This document shows positions 50,701 to 58,814 of a stretch of 64,000 nucleotides of DNA, piece after piece. A program made the translations under genes and the position numbers. This DNA comes from Spirosoma arboris (GTDB lineage Bacteria; Bacteroidota; Bacteroidia; Cytophagales; Spirosomataceae), in NCBI RefSeq assembly GCF_009754945.1, contig NZ_WPIN01000001.1, forward strand, positions 434,001-498,000, in the 5' to 3' direction. The stretch's first letter is position 1, and every line of letters starts with the position of its first letter. A model generated the notes under the pieces. That model made no database searches and had not been told where the DNA came from. It was given only the letters and a program-made list of their open reading frames with translations.

Positions 50701-51149
50701 CCGTGGCTTCCAGTACAACAATTACAGTAGGTAGTTCAGCTACGCTCAATGCTACCGGCTGTTCAGATGTAGGGTCCGTGTTAAAATGGTATCGGACTGC
50801 CGATGATATGGAGGTCAGTATGCCTGTCTCACCAACCGCTACCACTCAATACTATGCACGCTGTGAACGAACCACAGGTACACGGGTTTGTTTGAGCGAC
50901 AAGAGTGAAAACGTAACGGTGATGGTCGTTGTTCCTGCGGTATTTGCGTCGATTAAGACGGGAGACTGGGATATGCCATCTACCTGGAACTGTAACTGCA
51001 TTCCGGATGGCTCACTCCCCGTTCAGATTATGGACACACATACAGTGACTATTCCAAACGCTTATGTAGCTCAGGCGAAGGGGCTGCGCTTTATTGGCAC
51101 TGGAAAAATCCTTCAGCTGGGCACTGGTAGGATCAATATAGGAAATTAA
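47721..51149 (+). CDS. secreted M36 (fungalysin-type) metalloprotease with C-terminal modules
   Basis: A 1142-residue secreted zinc protease. Signal peptide (to QLYAQ, about residue 33), propeptide with FTP-like sequence (about 35-230), then the M36 catalytic domain (about 290-660) with H456-E457-YG-H460 and the downstream ligand region EQGGEGWSDYLALM. The C-terminal half holds Ig-like domains, a PPC-like beta domain (about 790-920, VYSAGQPVYYQAFTF) and a final 60-residue module (GDWDMPSTWNCNCIP and HTVTIPNAYVAQA) shared with the M43 protease at 8660-10855. No Por-type secretion tail is seen. Confidence 0.9.
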   Translation: MIKQFPSHAIKYMGIWLAWIALLLISSGQLYAQVEVETARKYVLANVEQQKLTTTDATGLLVSSAYKSPTTGWYHVYFNQAYQSIEVYNRLMNVVLVDNQVSYLNHNFVASIDFLPKTGALKGVITPLEALQKAVSDVGLVAANLLQTQALTTKKLNDGTLTQSLYSIPDLSDEKIDVKLYWLPVETDRKGQKIVEKLALTWNVRFLTKDAKNGWNIHVDALSGEILQKRDDVVHCNFGTPNHLTAPHNCLGLSPYFGFGKKNFSPNGYTVFDYPLESPNHGSRTESINPYARFVPTGTGPGATNGWHDDGITSYTTTRGNNVWAQEDVDNNNGVGASPSSATLSFNYPYTFGLNTATGNQNAAITNLFYWNNLLHDVLWKFGFDEPSGNFQNNNLERGGLGNDYVFADAQDGGGMNNANFFIPVDGTNGRMQMYLWSSSNTYQPDGDFDNGIISHEYGHGWSTRLTGGPGNSSCLQNAEQGGEGWSDYLALMLTTNWASLSANVASANLPRSIGTYATGEPTNGLGIRQYAYSYDMANVNGAVTYAKVGDTNFSIPHGIGSIWATMLWDMTWEIILQDNQITANIYDTPTSLTAMRGNIASLKLVTEGLRLQPCSPSFVQARDAILQADQLLFGGRYRCAIGRAFTRRGLGANASTGVSSDDRIVTEDYTPIGGSTLNSPATATVCSGTSFTYTATSSTTGVSFSWTRAAVSGISNASATANSSIINEPLVNTTSQPITVRYIFSLSPGGCGAGPSLLPVDVTVYPAIIPTIGSYSVCQNATVPNGEGLLVQIVQTNTVTRTLSSSSPTYVRATGDNVTVYSAGQPVYYQAFTFVAPSSGPQTFEIISASLSDTFNDTYLSLYQTSFNPASPATNFLHGDDDNGNAYLSKLTHSLTQGVTYIVVVATYNGGVTGSFTLQGSTPLFFTGTPNWFTTPTSNSPIAINSLFNPVGLAGSGIPNTATAGTTTFYVSTPEQSVCRVATTFTILTTAPPVASSTTITVGSSATLNATGCSDVGSVLKWYRTADDMEVSMPVSPTATTQYYARCERTTGTRVCLSDKSENVTVMVVVPAVFASIKTGDWDMPSTWNCNCIPDGSLPVQIMDTHTVTIPNAYVAQAKGLRFIGTGKILQLGTGRINIGN

Positions 51150-51174
51150 GTCAGGGAGGTCGTACCTCCCTGAC
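51150..51174. terminator. bidirectional terminator between the M36 protease and guaB
   Basis: 11-bp perfect arms (GTCAGGGAGGT / ACCTCCCTGAC) with a 3-nt loop between convergent genes, starting directly after the protease stop codon. T-tracts are absent. Confidence 0.7.
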
Positions 51175-51183
51175 GATGAATGC

Positions 51184-52656
51184 TTACCGCGCCGAGTAAT
51201 TTGGCGCTTCTTTCTGGATCGAAATATCATGCGGGTGACTTTCGCGGGCACCTGCCGTTGTAATCTTCACAAATTTAGCTTGTTGTAAAGTTGGTATGTC
51301 GATGGCACCACAGTAGCCCATACCGGCTTTCAAACCGCCAACCATCTGGTAAACAATTTCGGAGACTTTACCTTTAAACGGCACCCGTCCAACAATACCT
51401 TCGGGCACAAGTTTCTTGATGTCGTCTTCGGCATCCTGAAAATAACGGTCTTTCGACCCATCTTCCATCGCTTCGACAGACCCCATGCCCCGGTAGGTTT
51501 TGAATCGCCGACCTTCATATAGTACCACTTCACCAGGCGCTTCTTCAGTGCCAGCCAACAGAGAACCGATCATAACTGTACTGGCACCACCAGCAATTGC
51601 CTTGGTGATGTCGCCCGAGAAACGGATACCACCATCAGCAATAACGGGAACACCAGTTCCCTGCAACGCTTTGGCGGCTTCGTAAACCGCCGTCAGTTGC
51701 GGCATCCCGATACCAGCAATGATGCGTGTTGTACAGATACTGCCCGGTCCTACGCCAACTTTCACGGCATCGGCACCCGCATCGGCCAGGGCTTTTGCCC
51801 CTTCGCCTGTTGCTACGTTACCGGCCATCACCTGTAACTTGGGAAACTGTTCTTTGATGTTACGAACCGCATCTAAAACACCCTTGGAGTGACCGTGCGC
51901 TGTGTCGACGCTAATGACATCGACGCCTGCTTTCACAAGCGCTTCAATACGTCGGGTGAGATCGTGCGTTACGCCGACAGCGGCACCGACGCGCAACCGG
52001 CCTAACTCGTCTTTACAAGCATTGGGGTGGCTCTTTTTCTTCAGGATGTCCTTGTAGGTGATCAACCCAACCAGACGATAATCGTTATTGACGATTGGCA
52101 ATTTTTCAATACGGTGTTGCTGGAGAATACTCTCGGCCTCTTCAAGCGTTAGGCCTTCCCGTGCTGTAATAAGGTTGTTTTGCGTCATGACATCGGTGAC
52201 AGGCTTTGTCATGTCATGCTGGAAACGCAAATCGCGGTTAGTCAGAATACCGACGAGCTTGCCAGATTCATCGACAACGGGAATACCACCGATTTTGAAC
52301 TCGCGCATAATCTTGTGCGCATCGCCCAACGAAGCGGTTTCGAGTAGCGTGATTGGATCAATGATCATTCCACTCTCCGAACGTTTGACCTTTCGGACTT
52401 GATCGGCCTGAGCTTCAACACTCATGTTTTTGTGGATAATGCCAATTCCACCTTCCTGCGCCATCGCAATAGCGAGTGCCGATTCGGTGACGGTGTCCAT
52501 TGCCGCTGAAATAAGCGGAATGTTTAAGCGAATGTTGCGGGTAAGCTGGGTGACGGTTTGTGTATCGCGTGGGAGAACCTCCGAATAGGCAGGCAGCAGC
52601 AGTACGTCGTCGTAGGTGAGAGCCTCGTAAAGGAACTTACTGGTATCTAAGCTCAT
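51184..52656 (-). CDS. guaB: inosine-5'-monophosphate dehydrogenase
   Basis: Oxidises IMP to XMP, the first committed step to GMP. The 490-residue protein has the TIM barrel with two inserted CBS domains (about 95-205). Seen: [31 protein letters not shown], the catalytic loop [25 protein letters not shown] and the flap [18 protein letters not shown]. The C-terminus [17 protein letters not shown] is typical. I use the ATG at 52656 rather than a TTG two codons upstream. A 46-bp inverted repeat lies 48 bp upstream. Confidence 0.97.
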   Translation of the reverse strand: MSLDTSKFLYEALTYDDVLLLPAYSEVLPRDTQTVTQLTRNIRLNIPLISAAMDTVTESALAIAMAQEGGIGIIHKNMSVEAQADQVRKVKRSESGMIIDPITLLETASLGDAHKIMREFKIGGIPVVDESGKLVGILTNRDLRFQHDMTKPVTDVMTQNNLITAREGLTLEEAESILQQHRIEKLPIVNNDYRLVGLITYKDILKKKSHPNACKDELGRLRVGAAVGVTHDLTRRIEALVKAGVDVISVDTAHGHSKGVLDAVRNIKEQFPKLQVMAGNVATGEGAKALADAGADAVKVGVGPGSICTTRIIAGIGMPQLTAVYEAAKALQGTGVPVIADGGIRFSGDITKAIAGGASTVMIGSLLAGTEEAPGEVVLYEGRRFKTYRGMGSVEAMEDGSKDRYFQDAEDDIKKLVPEGIVGRVPFKGKVSEIVYQMVGGLKAGMGYCGAIDIPTLQQAKFVKITTAGARESHPHDISIQKEAPNYSAR

Positions 52657-52703
52657 GAGCAAATAGCAGGTTGTGTTATTTGCCAGACAAAGCTACGAAA
52701 AAT

Positions 52704-52811
52704 TTCTGAACCGGGATTACACTGATTTCAGGATTAATCTGATTTTGTTGTCCAAGTTTAACAGAAACAAAATCAGATTAATCCTGAAATCAGTGTAATC
52801 CCGGTTCAGAA
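52704..52811. repeat. TGAACC-family palindromic element between DUF2141 and guaB
   Basis: Two perfect 46-nt arms (52704-52749, 52766-52811) with a 16-nt loop; the outer sequence is TTCTGAACCGGGATTACACT. The right end includes both the last sense codon (TTC) and the TGA stop of the minus-strand DUF2141 gene. No T-tract. It is the longest perfect inverted repeat in the window. Confidence 0.92.
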
Positions 52812-53234
52812 GCCTTCCAACTTAATACTAATCGTTGTTTCACCTGTGCCGACACTAAACTGGCAGTCCTTGAACTTTGGAGCCGACATGCGGGGCCGGA
52901 AATTGTTGCTGAATCCGTAAGGTTCTTTCGGAATACCGAAGAGCCGTTTATCGAGTACGCCGTTATTATTTTCATCATGAAAGACGGCTACTGCGTACTC
53001 CCCTGGCTCAATCGAAAATGTTGTTTGTGTACTATTGCCGTTTATCTCTGCCTTTTTGCCATCAGTCGGGTGACCTTCCGGAAATCCACTATTAGGTTTG
53101 AATAACGCAATGTAGACCATGCCTTTCTGAGAGCGAATGTTTTGAATGTCAATCGTTAAGCTAGCTTTGGGTGGTGAAGCTACAGGACTATAACTAGATG
53201 AAAAGAGACTGAGAAACGAAACCAAAAAGAGCAT
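52806..53234 (-). CDS. DUF2141 secreted protein
   Basis: A 142-residue protein with a hydrophobic signal segment (MLFLVSFLSLFSSSYSPVA) and one DUF2141 beta-sandwich: LTIDIQNIRSQKGMVYIALF, GEYAVAVFHDENNNGVLDKRLFGIPKEPYGFSNN, and a C-terminal strand ISIKLEG. The DENNNGVLD loop is of calcium-binding type. Function unknown; members are exported in many bacteria. I start it at the ATG at 53234 rather than the GTG two codons earlier. Its stop codon lies in the palindromic element. Confidence 0.88.
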   Translation of the reverse strand: MLFLVSFLSLFSSSYSPVASPPKASLTIDIQNIRSQKGMVYIALFKPNSGFPEGHPTDGKKAEINGNSTQTTFSIEPGEYAVAVFHDENNNGVLDKRLFGIPKEPYGFSNNFRPRMSAPKFKDCQFSVGTGETTISIKLEGF

Positions 53235-53274
53235 AGACACAGTGTTTTTCTAAAAACGGATTTATCTTGCAAGT

Positions 53275-55017
53275 ATGATAGCCCAGCCGTCCCCGCCACC
53301 TAAACGATGGATACCCAAACCGTTCCCTGATTCGAAGGAGCAACAAGCCGCGATTCAGTTGTTAACGCAGTCGTTGGGCATCAGTCCATTTCTGGCGGCT
53401 CTGCTGGTACAACGGGGTGTAACAACCTATGATAAAGCGCGGGAGTTTTTCCGGCCCGAAATTAGCCATCTGCATAATCCTTTCGAGATGAAAGATATGG
53501 ATCGGGCCATCATGCGTCTTCAAATGGCCATGCTACCCGAACGGGAGGAAAAAATCCTGATCTATGGCGACTATGATGTAGACGGAACAACCTCGGTGGC
53601 GCTGGTGTATGGCTTTTTAAAGAACTACCATACAAAGATAGATTATTATATCCCTGACCGCTATAAGGAAGGCTACGGGATTTCACGACAGGGGATCGAA
53701 TGGGCGGCTGAGAACGGATTTTCATTAATTATCGCCCTCGACTGTGGCATTAAATCGATTGAGCGGGTAGCTGAAGCCAAAGCACTTGGGGTCGATTTCA
53801 TTATCTGCGACCACCATAGGCCGGGCGATGAATTGCCCGACGCATCTGCTGTTCTGGACCCTAAACGCAACGATTGCCCGTATCCCTACAAAGAATTGAG
53901 TGGCTGTGGCGTTGGATTTAAATTGCTTCAGGCATTTTGCATGCACAAAGGCATTGAGTTGGAGCAACTTTATCCTTGCCTCGATTTAGTTGCCGTTAGC
54001 ATCGCATCTGATATTGTGCCGCTTACAGGTGAAAATCGTGTTCTGGCGTATTACGGCTTAAAATATCTTAACGCGGCACCACGTACTGGTCTGAAAGCGT
54101 TAATCAAAATAGCGGGTTTTACGCGGGAGTTGGATATTACGAATCTGGTTTTCGGTTTAGGTCCCCGGATCAATGCCGCTGGGCGGATTCAGCATGCGAA
54201 AGCTGCCGTTCAACTGCTATTGGCTGAATCGGAGGAGGAAGCCGAGGAGTTTGCAATGGCTATTAACAAGCATAACAATAGCCGACGTGAATTTGATAGC
54301 ACCATTACCGAACAGGCGCTGGCGATGATCCGGGAAAGTGAAGTGCTGACTCATGCGAAGAGTACGGTTTTGTATGATGCCAGTTGGCATAAAGGCGTGA
54401 TTGGTATTGTGGCTTCGCGGTGTATCGAACATTTTCACCGACCAACGATTATTCTGACACAGTCGAACGATAAAGCGGCTGGGTCGGCGCGATCTGTACC
54501 GGGTTTTGATGTATACGAAGCTATTGAGGAGTGCGCTGATTTACTAGAGCAGTTTGGTGGTCACACGTTTGCTGCGGGTATGACGATGTCTGTCAATAAT
54601 ATCGACGCGTTTAGGCGGAAGTTTGAAGAAGTTGTGGCTCGGACTATTAAAGAGGAGCATTTAACGCCACTTGTTGATATTGATCTTTCCTTAAATTTCA
54701 GTGAGATCAACGATAAGCTCGTTCGAATTGTGAAGCAAATGGGCCCTTTTGGCCCACATAATTTACAGCCGACCTTCATGACCGACGATGTCTACATAGT
54801 AGGAGAGCCGATTATCATGAAGGAGAAACACCTGAAACTGAATGTGAAGCAGGGCAGGACAGGACATACACTGACAGCAATAGGTTTTGGTTTTGCACAT
54901 GTTGCTGATCAGCTCCAGGCTGGCAAACCTTTCTCGATCTGTTATCAGGTAGAGCAGAATTTTTACAACGGAAATGTGTCTTTGCAGCTAATGCTCAAAG
55001 ATTTGAAATATAGTTAG
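53275..55017 (+). CDS. recJ: single-stranded-DNA-specific exonuclease RecJ
   Basis: A 5'-3' exonuclease for recombination and repair. The 580-residue protein has the DHH phosphoesterase motifs: IYGDYDVDGTTSVAL (motif I), IIALDCGIKSIE (II), ICDHHRPGDELPDASAVLDPK (III) and the DHHA1 region with FGGHTFAAGMTM. The C-terminal OB-like domain is present (GPFGPHNLQPTF). Length is normal. lptB follows, separated by a 24-bp perfect palindrome that begins on the stop codon. Confidence 0.95.
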   Translation: MIAQPSPPPKRWIPKPFPDSKEQQAAIQLLTQSLGISPFLAALLVQRGVTTYDKAREFFRPEISHLHNPFEMKDMDRAIMRLQMAMLPEREEKILIYGDYDVDGTTSVALVYGFLKNYHTKIDYYIPDRYKEGYGISRQGIEWAAENGFSLIIALDCGIKSIERVAEAKALGVDFIICDHHRPGDELPDASAVLDPKRNDCPYPYKELSGCGVGFKLLQAFCMHKGIELEQLYPCLDLVAVSIASDIVPLTGENRVLAYYGLKYLNAAPRTGLKALIKIAGFTRELDITNLVFGLGPRINAAGRIQHAKAAVQLLLAESEEEAEEFAMAINKHNNSRREFDSTITEQALAMIRESEVLTHAKSTVLYDASWHKGVIGIVASRCIEHFHRPTIILTQSNDKAAGSARSVPGFDVYEAIEECADLLEQFGGHTFAAGMTMSVNNIDAFRRKFEEVVARTIKEEHLTPLVDIDLSLNFSEINDKLVRIVKQMGPFGPHNLQPTFMTDDVYIVGEPIIMKEKHLKLNVKQGRTGHTLTAIGFGFAHVADQLQAGKPFSICYQVEQNFYNGNVSLQLMLKDLKYS

Positions 55018-55071
55018 TAAGTAGGTAAGTGGTAAGTTAGCAAGTGACTAACTTACCACTTACCTACTTAC
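55017..55071. repeat. 24-bp perfect palindrome, GTAAGTGG family, between recJ and lptB
   Basis: Arms at 55017-55040 and 55048-55071 (outer GTAAGTAGGTAAGTGGTAAG) are exactly complementary with a 7-nt loop. The first base is the last of the recJ stop codon, and the element ends 10 bp before the lptB ATG. Same unit as at 32714-32784. No T-tract, and it lies between codirectional genes. Confidence 0.9.
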
Positions 55072-55081
55072 CCACTCATTT

Positions 55082-55813
55082 ATGCTTCTTAGAACAGAAA
55101 ATTTAATTAAGAAATACGGGTCGCGGTTGGTTAACAACAATGTGTCGTATCAGGTTGAGACCGGCGAAATTGTGGGGCTGCTCGGACCAAACGGTGCCGG
55201 TAAAACTACATCGTTCTATATGGCTGTTGGCTTGGTAAAGCCCAACAGCGGAAAGGTTTTCATCGACGATCTGGACGTAACGAATCTGCCCATGTATAAG
55301 CGGGCGCGCCTTGGGCTGGGTTATCTGGCGCAGGAAGCCTCCGTTTTTCGCGATTTAAGCGTTGAAGAAAACGTGCTGGCGGTACTCGAAATGACGTCTA
55401 TCCCTAAGAAGCAACAGAAGGAAAAAGTAGAAGAGTTGTTAGAGGAATTCAGTTTGACGCACGTTCGAAAGAGCAAAGGCAAGGTACTATCCGGCGGTGA
55501 ACGCCGACGTACTGAAATTGCCCGTGCGCTGGCTGTCGACCCGAAGTTTATCCTTTTGGACGAGCCCTTCGCGGGCGTCGATCCGATTGCTGTAGAAGAT
55601 ATTCAGAGCATCGTTGCCAAGTTGAAGCATCGCAACATAGGTATCCTCATTACCGATCACAACGTAAACGAAACCCTCTCGATCACTGATCGGGCCTATT
55701 TGCTATTCGAAGGGAAAATTCTGAAACAGGGTACCGCCGAAGACTTAGCCAATGACGAGCAAGTGCGACGGGTGTATCTGGGGCAGCATTTTGAGTTAAA
55801 ACGGAAGATTTAA
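55082..55813 (+). CDS. lptB: LPS export ABC transporter ATP-binding protein
   Basis: The ATPase of the LptBFG complex that pulls lipopolysaccharide out of the inner membrane. The 243-residue protein has Walker [12 protein letters not shown], the Q-loop [18 protein letters not shown] (a known LptB feature), signature [15 protein letters not shown], Walker [14 protein letters not shown] and the switch [19 protein letters not shown]. Length fits LptB. The other Lpt genes are not in the window. Confidence 0.95.
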   Translation: MLLRTENLIKKYGSRLVNNNVSYQVETGEIVGLLGPNGAGKTTSFYMAVGLVKPNSGKVFIDDLDVTNLPMYKRARLGLGYLAQEASVFRDLSVEENVLAVLEMTSIPKKQQKEKVEELLEEFSLTHVRKSKGKVLSGGERRRTEIARALAVDPKFILLDEPFAGVDPIAVEDIQSIVAKLKHRNIGILITDHNVNETLSITDRAYLLFEGKILKQGTAEDLANDEQVRRVYLGQHFELKRKI

Positions 55814-55815
55814 TA

Positions 55816-55889
55816 AGTGTACCCACGGGCTTCAGCCCGTGTTTCAAATAAATTCAATGCCAACACGGGCTGAAGCCCGTAGGTACACT
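55816..55889. repeat. inverted repeat with ACGGGCTTCAGCCCGT arms
   Basis: 28-nt arms (55816-55843, 55862-55889) pair with one mismatch around an 18-nt centre. Each arm contains its own 16-bp palindrome, ACGGGCTTCAGCCCGT. It fills the gap between lptB and the convergent recO, 2 bp beyond the lptB stop codon and 2 bp before the recO stop codon. No T-tract. Confidence 0.9.
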
Positions 55890-55891
55890 AT

Positions 55892-56584
55892 TTACCCCAA
55901 CACTTCCCTTAACACCGGTAGCGATTTCACTTCTCCTACCGAATCAATGTGAATTTGGTAGTACGCTACCAGCGCATCAAGCAATTCATTCCGTGCCGAT
56001 CGTTGCAGTTTGATGGGCGTTCCTACTGGCTGACGCAGCATGATGTTCAGCGCCGTTTCCATCTCATTGTCTGGCAAAAAGGGATAGGAGTTTTCGCGAA
56101 GCTGATCGTCAAACTCACGAGCTGACTCAGGGCCGAAGCCTAAGAAAAAGGACAACTTGAGCAGAAAAGCAAGGTGAAAGTTTTCGTAGTTCGTGCGGGC
56201 TTCTTCCAGAAATAAGACCGAATCGACCAGGAACTTAAATAGCATAGGGCTACTAGCTTCTTCTTTCAGTACTTTATTCAGCATTTCGGTCACGAACATC
56301 GCGATGGTCGACTTCGCTACTTCAAACGGTAAGCTTTGAAATGGGTAGCTGGTTTTAACCTCCGAAAGGCGGTGTAAATCCCGGTCGTGCTTATTGTAAA
56401 CGACCATGTCCAGTAAGGTCAACGGTTGAAACAGCGCTATTTTGTTGTTCTTACTTCGGGCCGTACGGACGCTATTGACAATATAACTTTGCAAACCGAA
56501 TTCTTCGGTGTAGATACGGGCGATGATGGACGTTTCGCGGTAACGAAGGTAACTGAGAGCAAGGCCCCGGGTTTTTTGCAGCAT
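55892..56584 (-). CDS. recO: DNA repair protein RecO
   Basis: Loads RecA on gapped DNA together with RecR and RecF. The 230-residue protein has the N-terminal OB fold (KTRGLALSYLRYRETSIIARIYTEEFGLQSYIVN) and the helical C-terminal domain with FLLKLSFFLGFGPESARE. The zinc-finger cysteines of some RecO proteins are absent, as usual in Bacteroidota. It is divergent from the FAH gene with 89 bp between. Confidence 0.92.
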   Translation of the reverse strand: MLQKTRGLALSYLRYRETSIIARIYTEEFGLQSYIVNSVRTARSKNNKIALFQPLTLLDMVVYNKHDRDLHRLSEVKTSYPFQSLPFEVAKSTIAMFVTEMLNKVLKEEASSPMLFKFLVDSVLFLEEARTNYENFHLAFLLKLSFFLGFGPESAREFDDQLRENSYPFLPDNEMETALNIMLRQPVGTPIKLQRSARNELLDALVAYYQIHIDSVGEVKSLPVLREVLG

Positions 56585-56673
56585 TTCCTGGAAAGCAGTA
56601 AACTATCTAATATAACGCTTTTTACTGTAAAAGTCGCCTGGGTGCGCTATAATTGCTGATAAATTAGCCTTTC

Positions 56674-57510
56674 ATGAAACTCTACAAAACCCGCTTCGGT
56701 ACCGTTGCTGAATTCGAAAATCAGTTTTATTCCATCCCTGCCGATGATTGGGACGAACTGGTCAATCGCGACAATTTGCATGACTTTTTGGTAACCTCAA
56801 CTGCAATTACTCAACCATCGGAAGAATACCAGATCTGGACACAAACGAGCGTATTAGCTCCCATTGGTCGTCAGGAAGTATGGGCTTCGGGAGTTACCTA
56901 TCTACGTAGCCGCGATGCTCGTATGGAGGAGTCTAAAAAATCGGGTGGTGATAATTTCTATGATCGCGTTTATGATGCCGACCGCCCTGAATTATTCTTT
57001 AAAGCCACCCCCGAACGTGTTGTAGGACAAGGTGCTAATGTGCGTATTCGCGCCGATTCGACCTGGAACGTACCCGAGCCAGAACTGACGCTGTTCATTA
57101 CATCGTCGGGTAAAATTGTTGCCTACACTTGTGGCAATGACATGAGTTCGCGGAGTATCGAAGGCGAAAATCCGCTGTATTTGCCCCAGGCAAAAAGCTA
57201 CGACGGCAGTGCCGCCTTAGGCCCCTGTTTGTACGTTCCTCAAACGCTAATCGCTCCCGAAACGCAGATTCGCCTGGAAATTGTCCGGGATGGGCAGGCT
57301 GTCTTTACGAATAATATCGCTATCAATCAGATGAAGCGGCAACATACTGAACTGGTTTCGTTTCTCTATCGAGAGTGTTCTTTTGCACACGGTTGTTTCC
57401 TGATGACCGGTACCGGTATCGTTCCTCCTGATGATTTTACGCTACGTGCTGGCGACGAAATCAGCATTAGTATTGGCGAAATTGGAACACTGACGAATGT
57501 CGTCGAATAG
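56674..57510 (+). CDS. fumarylacetoacetate hydrolase family protein
   Basis: A 278-residue cytoplasmic enzyme of the FAH superfamily. The metal and substrate motifs are seen: [42 protein letters not shown] (acidic metal ligands), [24 protein letters not shown] and the [12 protein letters not shown] end. The [12 protein letters not shown] layout resembles 2-keto-3-deoxy-sugar-acid dehydratases of oxidative pentose and fucose pathways. The LacI regulator and three enolase-superfamily dehydratase-like genes follow, which supports a sugar-acid route in which this enzyme acts on the keto-deoxy acid (inference). Confidence 0.88.
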   Translation: MKLYKTRFGTVAEFENQFYSIPADDWDELVNRDNLHDFLVTSTAITQPSEEYQIWTQTSVLAPIGRQEVWASGVTYLRSRDARMEESKKSGGDNFYDRVYDADRPELFFKATPERVVGQGANVRIRADSTWNVPEPELTLFITSSGKIVAYTCGNDMSSRSIEGENPLYLPQAKSYDGSAALGPCLYVPQTLIAPETQIRLEIVRDGQAVFTNNIAINQMKRQHTELVSFLYRECSFAHGCFLMTGTGIVPPDDFTLRAGDEISISIGEIGTLTNVVE

Positions 57511-57533
57511 ATAAGCATAGTTTATTTACGGTT

Positions 57534-57583
57534 AATTATGGGAGCCATAGGCAATTCGTTGTCTATCGCTCCCATAATTTTTA
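57534..57583 (+). terminator. terminator after the FAH-family gene
   Basis: 12-bp perfect arms (AATTATGGGAGC / GCTCCCATAATT) with a 22-nt loop followed by a short T-run. It separates the FAH gene from lacI. Confidence 0.8.
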
Positions 57584-57662
57584 GGAGACTAGTTGACCGC
57601 CGTCTGGTTATGAATAGTACTATTCATTTAAAAAGCATTAAAAAAATATTGCCAAATTCTTT

Positions 57663-57690
57663 TTTGTTTAAAGGTTTAAGCATAGATTTG
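57663..57690 (+). promoter_or_regulatory. lacI promoter with operator-like site in the spacer
   Basis: TTTG (57663-57666) and TAGATTTG (57683-57690) form a Bacteroidota-type -33/-7 pair with a short 16-nt spacer. The spacer (57666-57681) holds GTTTAAAGGTTTAAGC, which matches 13 of 16 bases of the operator-like palindrome at 58761. This fits autorepression. Confidence 0.5.
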
Positions 57691-57707
57691 AGCGCAATTA
57701 ATACTAG

Positions 57708-58748
57708 ATGAGTGCTAAAAAAACTTCGTTAAAGGATATAGCACAACGCGCGGGTGTTTCTATGGCGCTCGTGTCTTATGTTCTGAATGGCAAAGAAAAA
57801 GAGAGTCGGGTAGGGCAGGAGATTGCTGGTAAGATCAAGCAAATAGCTGAGGAACTTCACTACCAGCCTAACCACTTAGCCAAAAGTTTACGAAGCGGCA
57901 AAACACATACCATCGGGTTAATTATTGCAGATATATCGAACCCCTTTTTCGCGAATATTGCCCGGGTAGTTGAAGACGAAGCAAAACGGAATGGGTACAC
58001 CGTCATTATTGGTAGTTCAGACGAAAACGCCGAAAAATCGCGGGATTTATTAAACGTATTGATTAATCGACAGGTAGATGGTTTCATAATTGTTTCCTCC
58101 GAAGATTCGGCCGAGCAAGTTCGGGATCTACAAGAGAAGAACATTCCGTTTGTTTTATTAGACCGGTATTTTCCAGATATACAAACAGATTTCGTATCCA
58201 CCGACCATTATAAAGCAGCCTTTAATGCTGGGGCGCACTTAGTCAAAAACGGGTATAGACGCATTGGAATGATTGCTTATGACTCGCAGCTTTTTCATAT
58301 GCAGGAACGGATAAGAGGATATGTAGAAGCATTGACTGGTAATAACGTACCGTTTCAAAAGCATTGGTTAAAGCAGATACGTATCAGCACAATTGAGCAA
58401 GGTGTAAAAGCTGCGATTGATGAAATGCTGGCAATGGAGCAACCAATTGACTCAATAGTTTTTGCTACATATAGCCTGGCTATCAGTGGCTTAAAATACA
58501 TTAATGAACTACGCTTAAACGTTCCTACTGATCTGGCCATTGTCAGTTTCGGGCAGGCAGAAGCATTTGACCTGTACTATTGTCCAATAACGTATGTAAA
58601 GCAGCCCATTGGCCTTTTAGGCAAAACAGCGGTTGAATTCTTAATGAAAAAATTGAAACACCCTCAGGCAGAGCCATCTCAGATACTCATGGACGCAGAA
58701 TTGATTATACGAGATTCGTCAAAGACAAAACAGCTTGTTCATACTTAA
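57708..58748 (+). CDS. LacI family transcriptional regulator
   Basis: A 346-residue repressor/activator. The N-terminal HTH and hinge are typical: TSLKDIAQRAGVSMALVSYVLNG, then YQPNHLAKSLRSGKTHTIGLIIADISNPFFANI. The periplasmic-binding-like effector domain follows (about 62-345) with DRYFPDIQTDFVSTDHY and VSFGQAEAFDLY. It lies between the FAH gene and the enolase-superfamily genes. Palindromes of LacI type with central CG are found before the genes at 58815 and 61793. The likely inducer is a sugar acid or its breakdown product. Confidence 0.93.
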   Translation: MSAKKTSLKDIAQRAGVSMALVSYVLNGKEKESRVGQEIAGKIKQIAEELHYQPNHLAKSLRSGKTHTIGLIIADISNPFFANIARVVEDEAKRNGYTVIIGSSDENAEKSRDLLNVLINRQVDGFIIVSSEDSAEQVRDLQEKNIPFVLLDRYFPDIQTDFVSTDHYKAAFNAGAHLVKNGYRRIGMIAYDSQLFHMQERIRGYVEALTGNNVPFQKHWLKQIRISTIEQGVKAAIDEMLAMEQPIDSIVFATYSLAISGLKYINELRLNVPTDLAIVSFGQAEAFDLYYCPITYVKQPIGLLGKTAVEFLMKKLKHPQAEPSQILMDAELIIRDSSKTKQLVHT

Positions 58749-58760
58749 TTTTATTTAGTT

Positions 58761-58776
58761 GCTTAATCGTTTAAGC
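58761..58776. promoter_or_regulatory. LacI-type operator before the first enolase-superfamily gene
   Basis: GCTTAATCGTTTAAGC, an inverted repeat with 6-bp arms and a central CG, lies 39 bp before the start codon. It shares TTAATCG-TTAA with the site at 61755. Binding by the adjacent LacI protein is inferred. Confidence 0.65.
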
Positions 58777-58814
58777 TGATTATTGATTCGACTATTCCTA
58801 TTCCTTTACACTAC

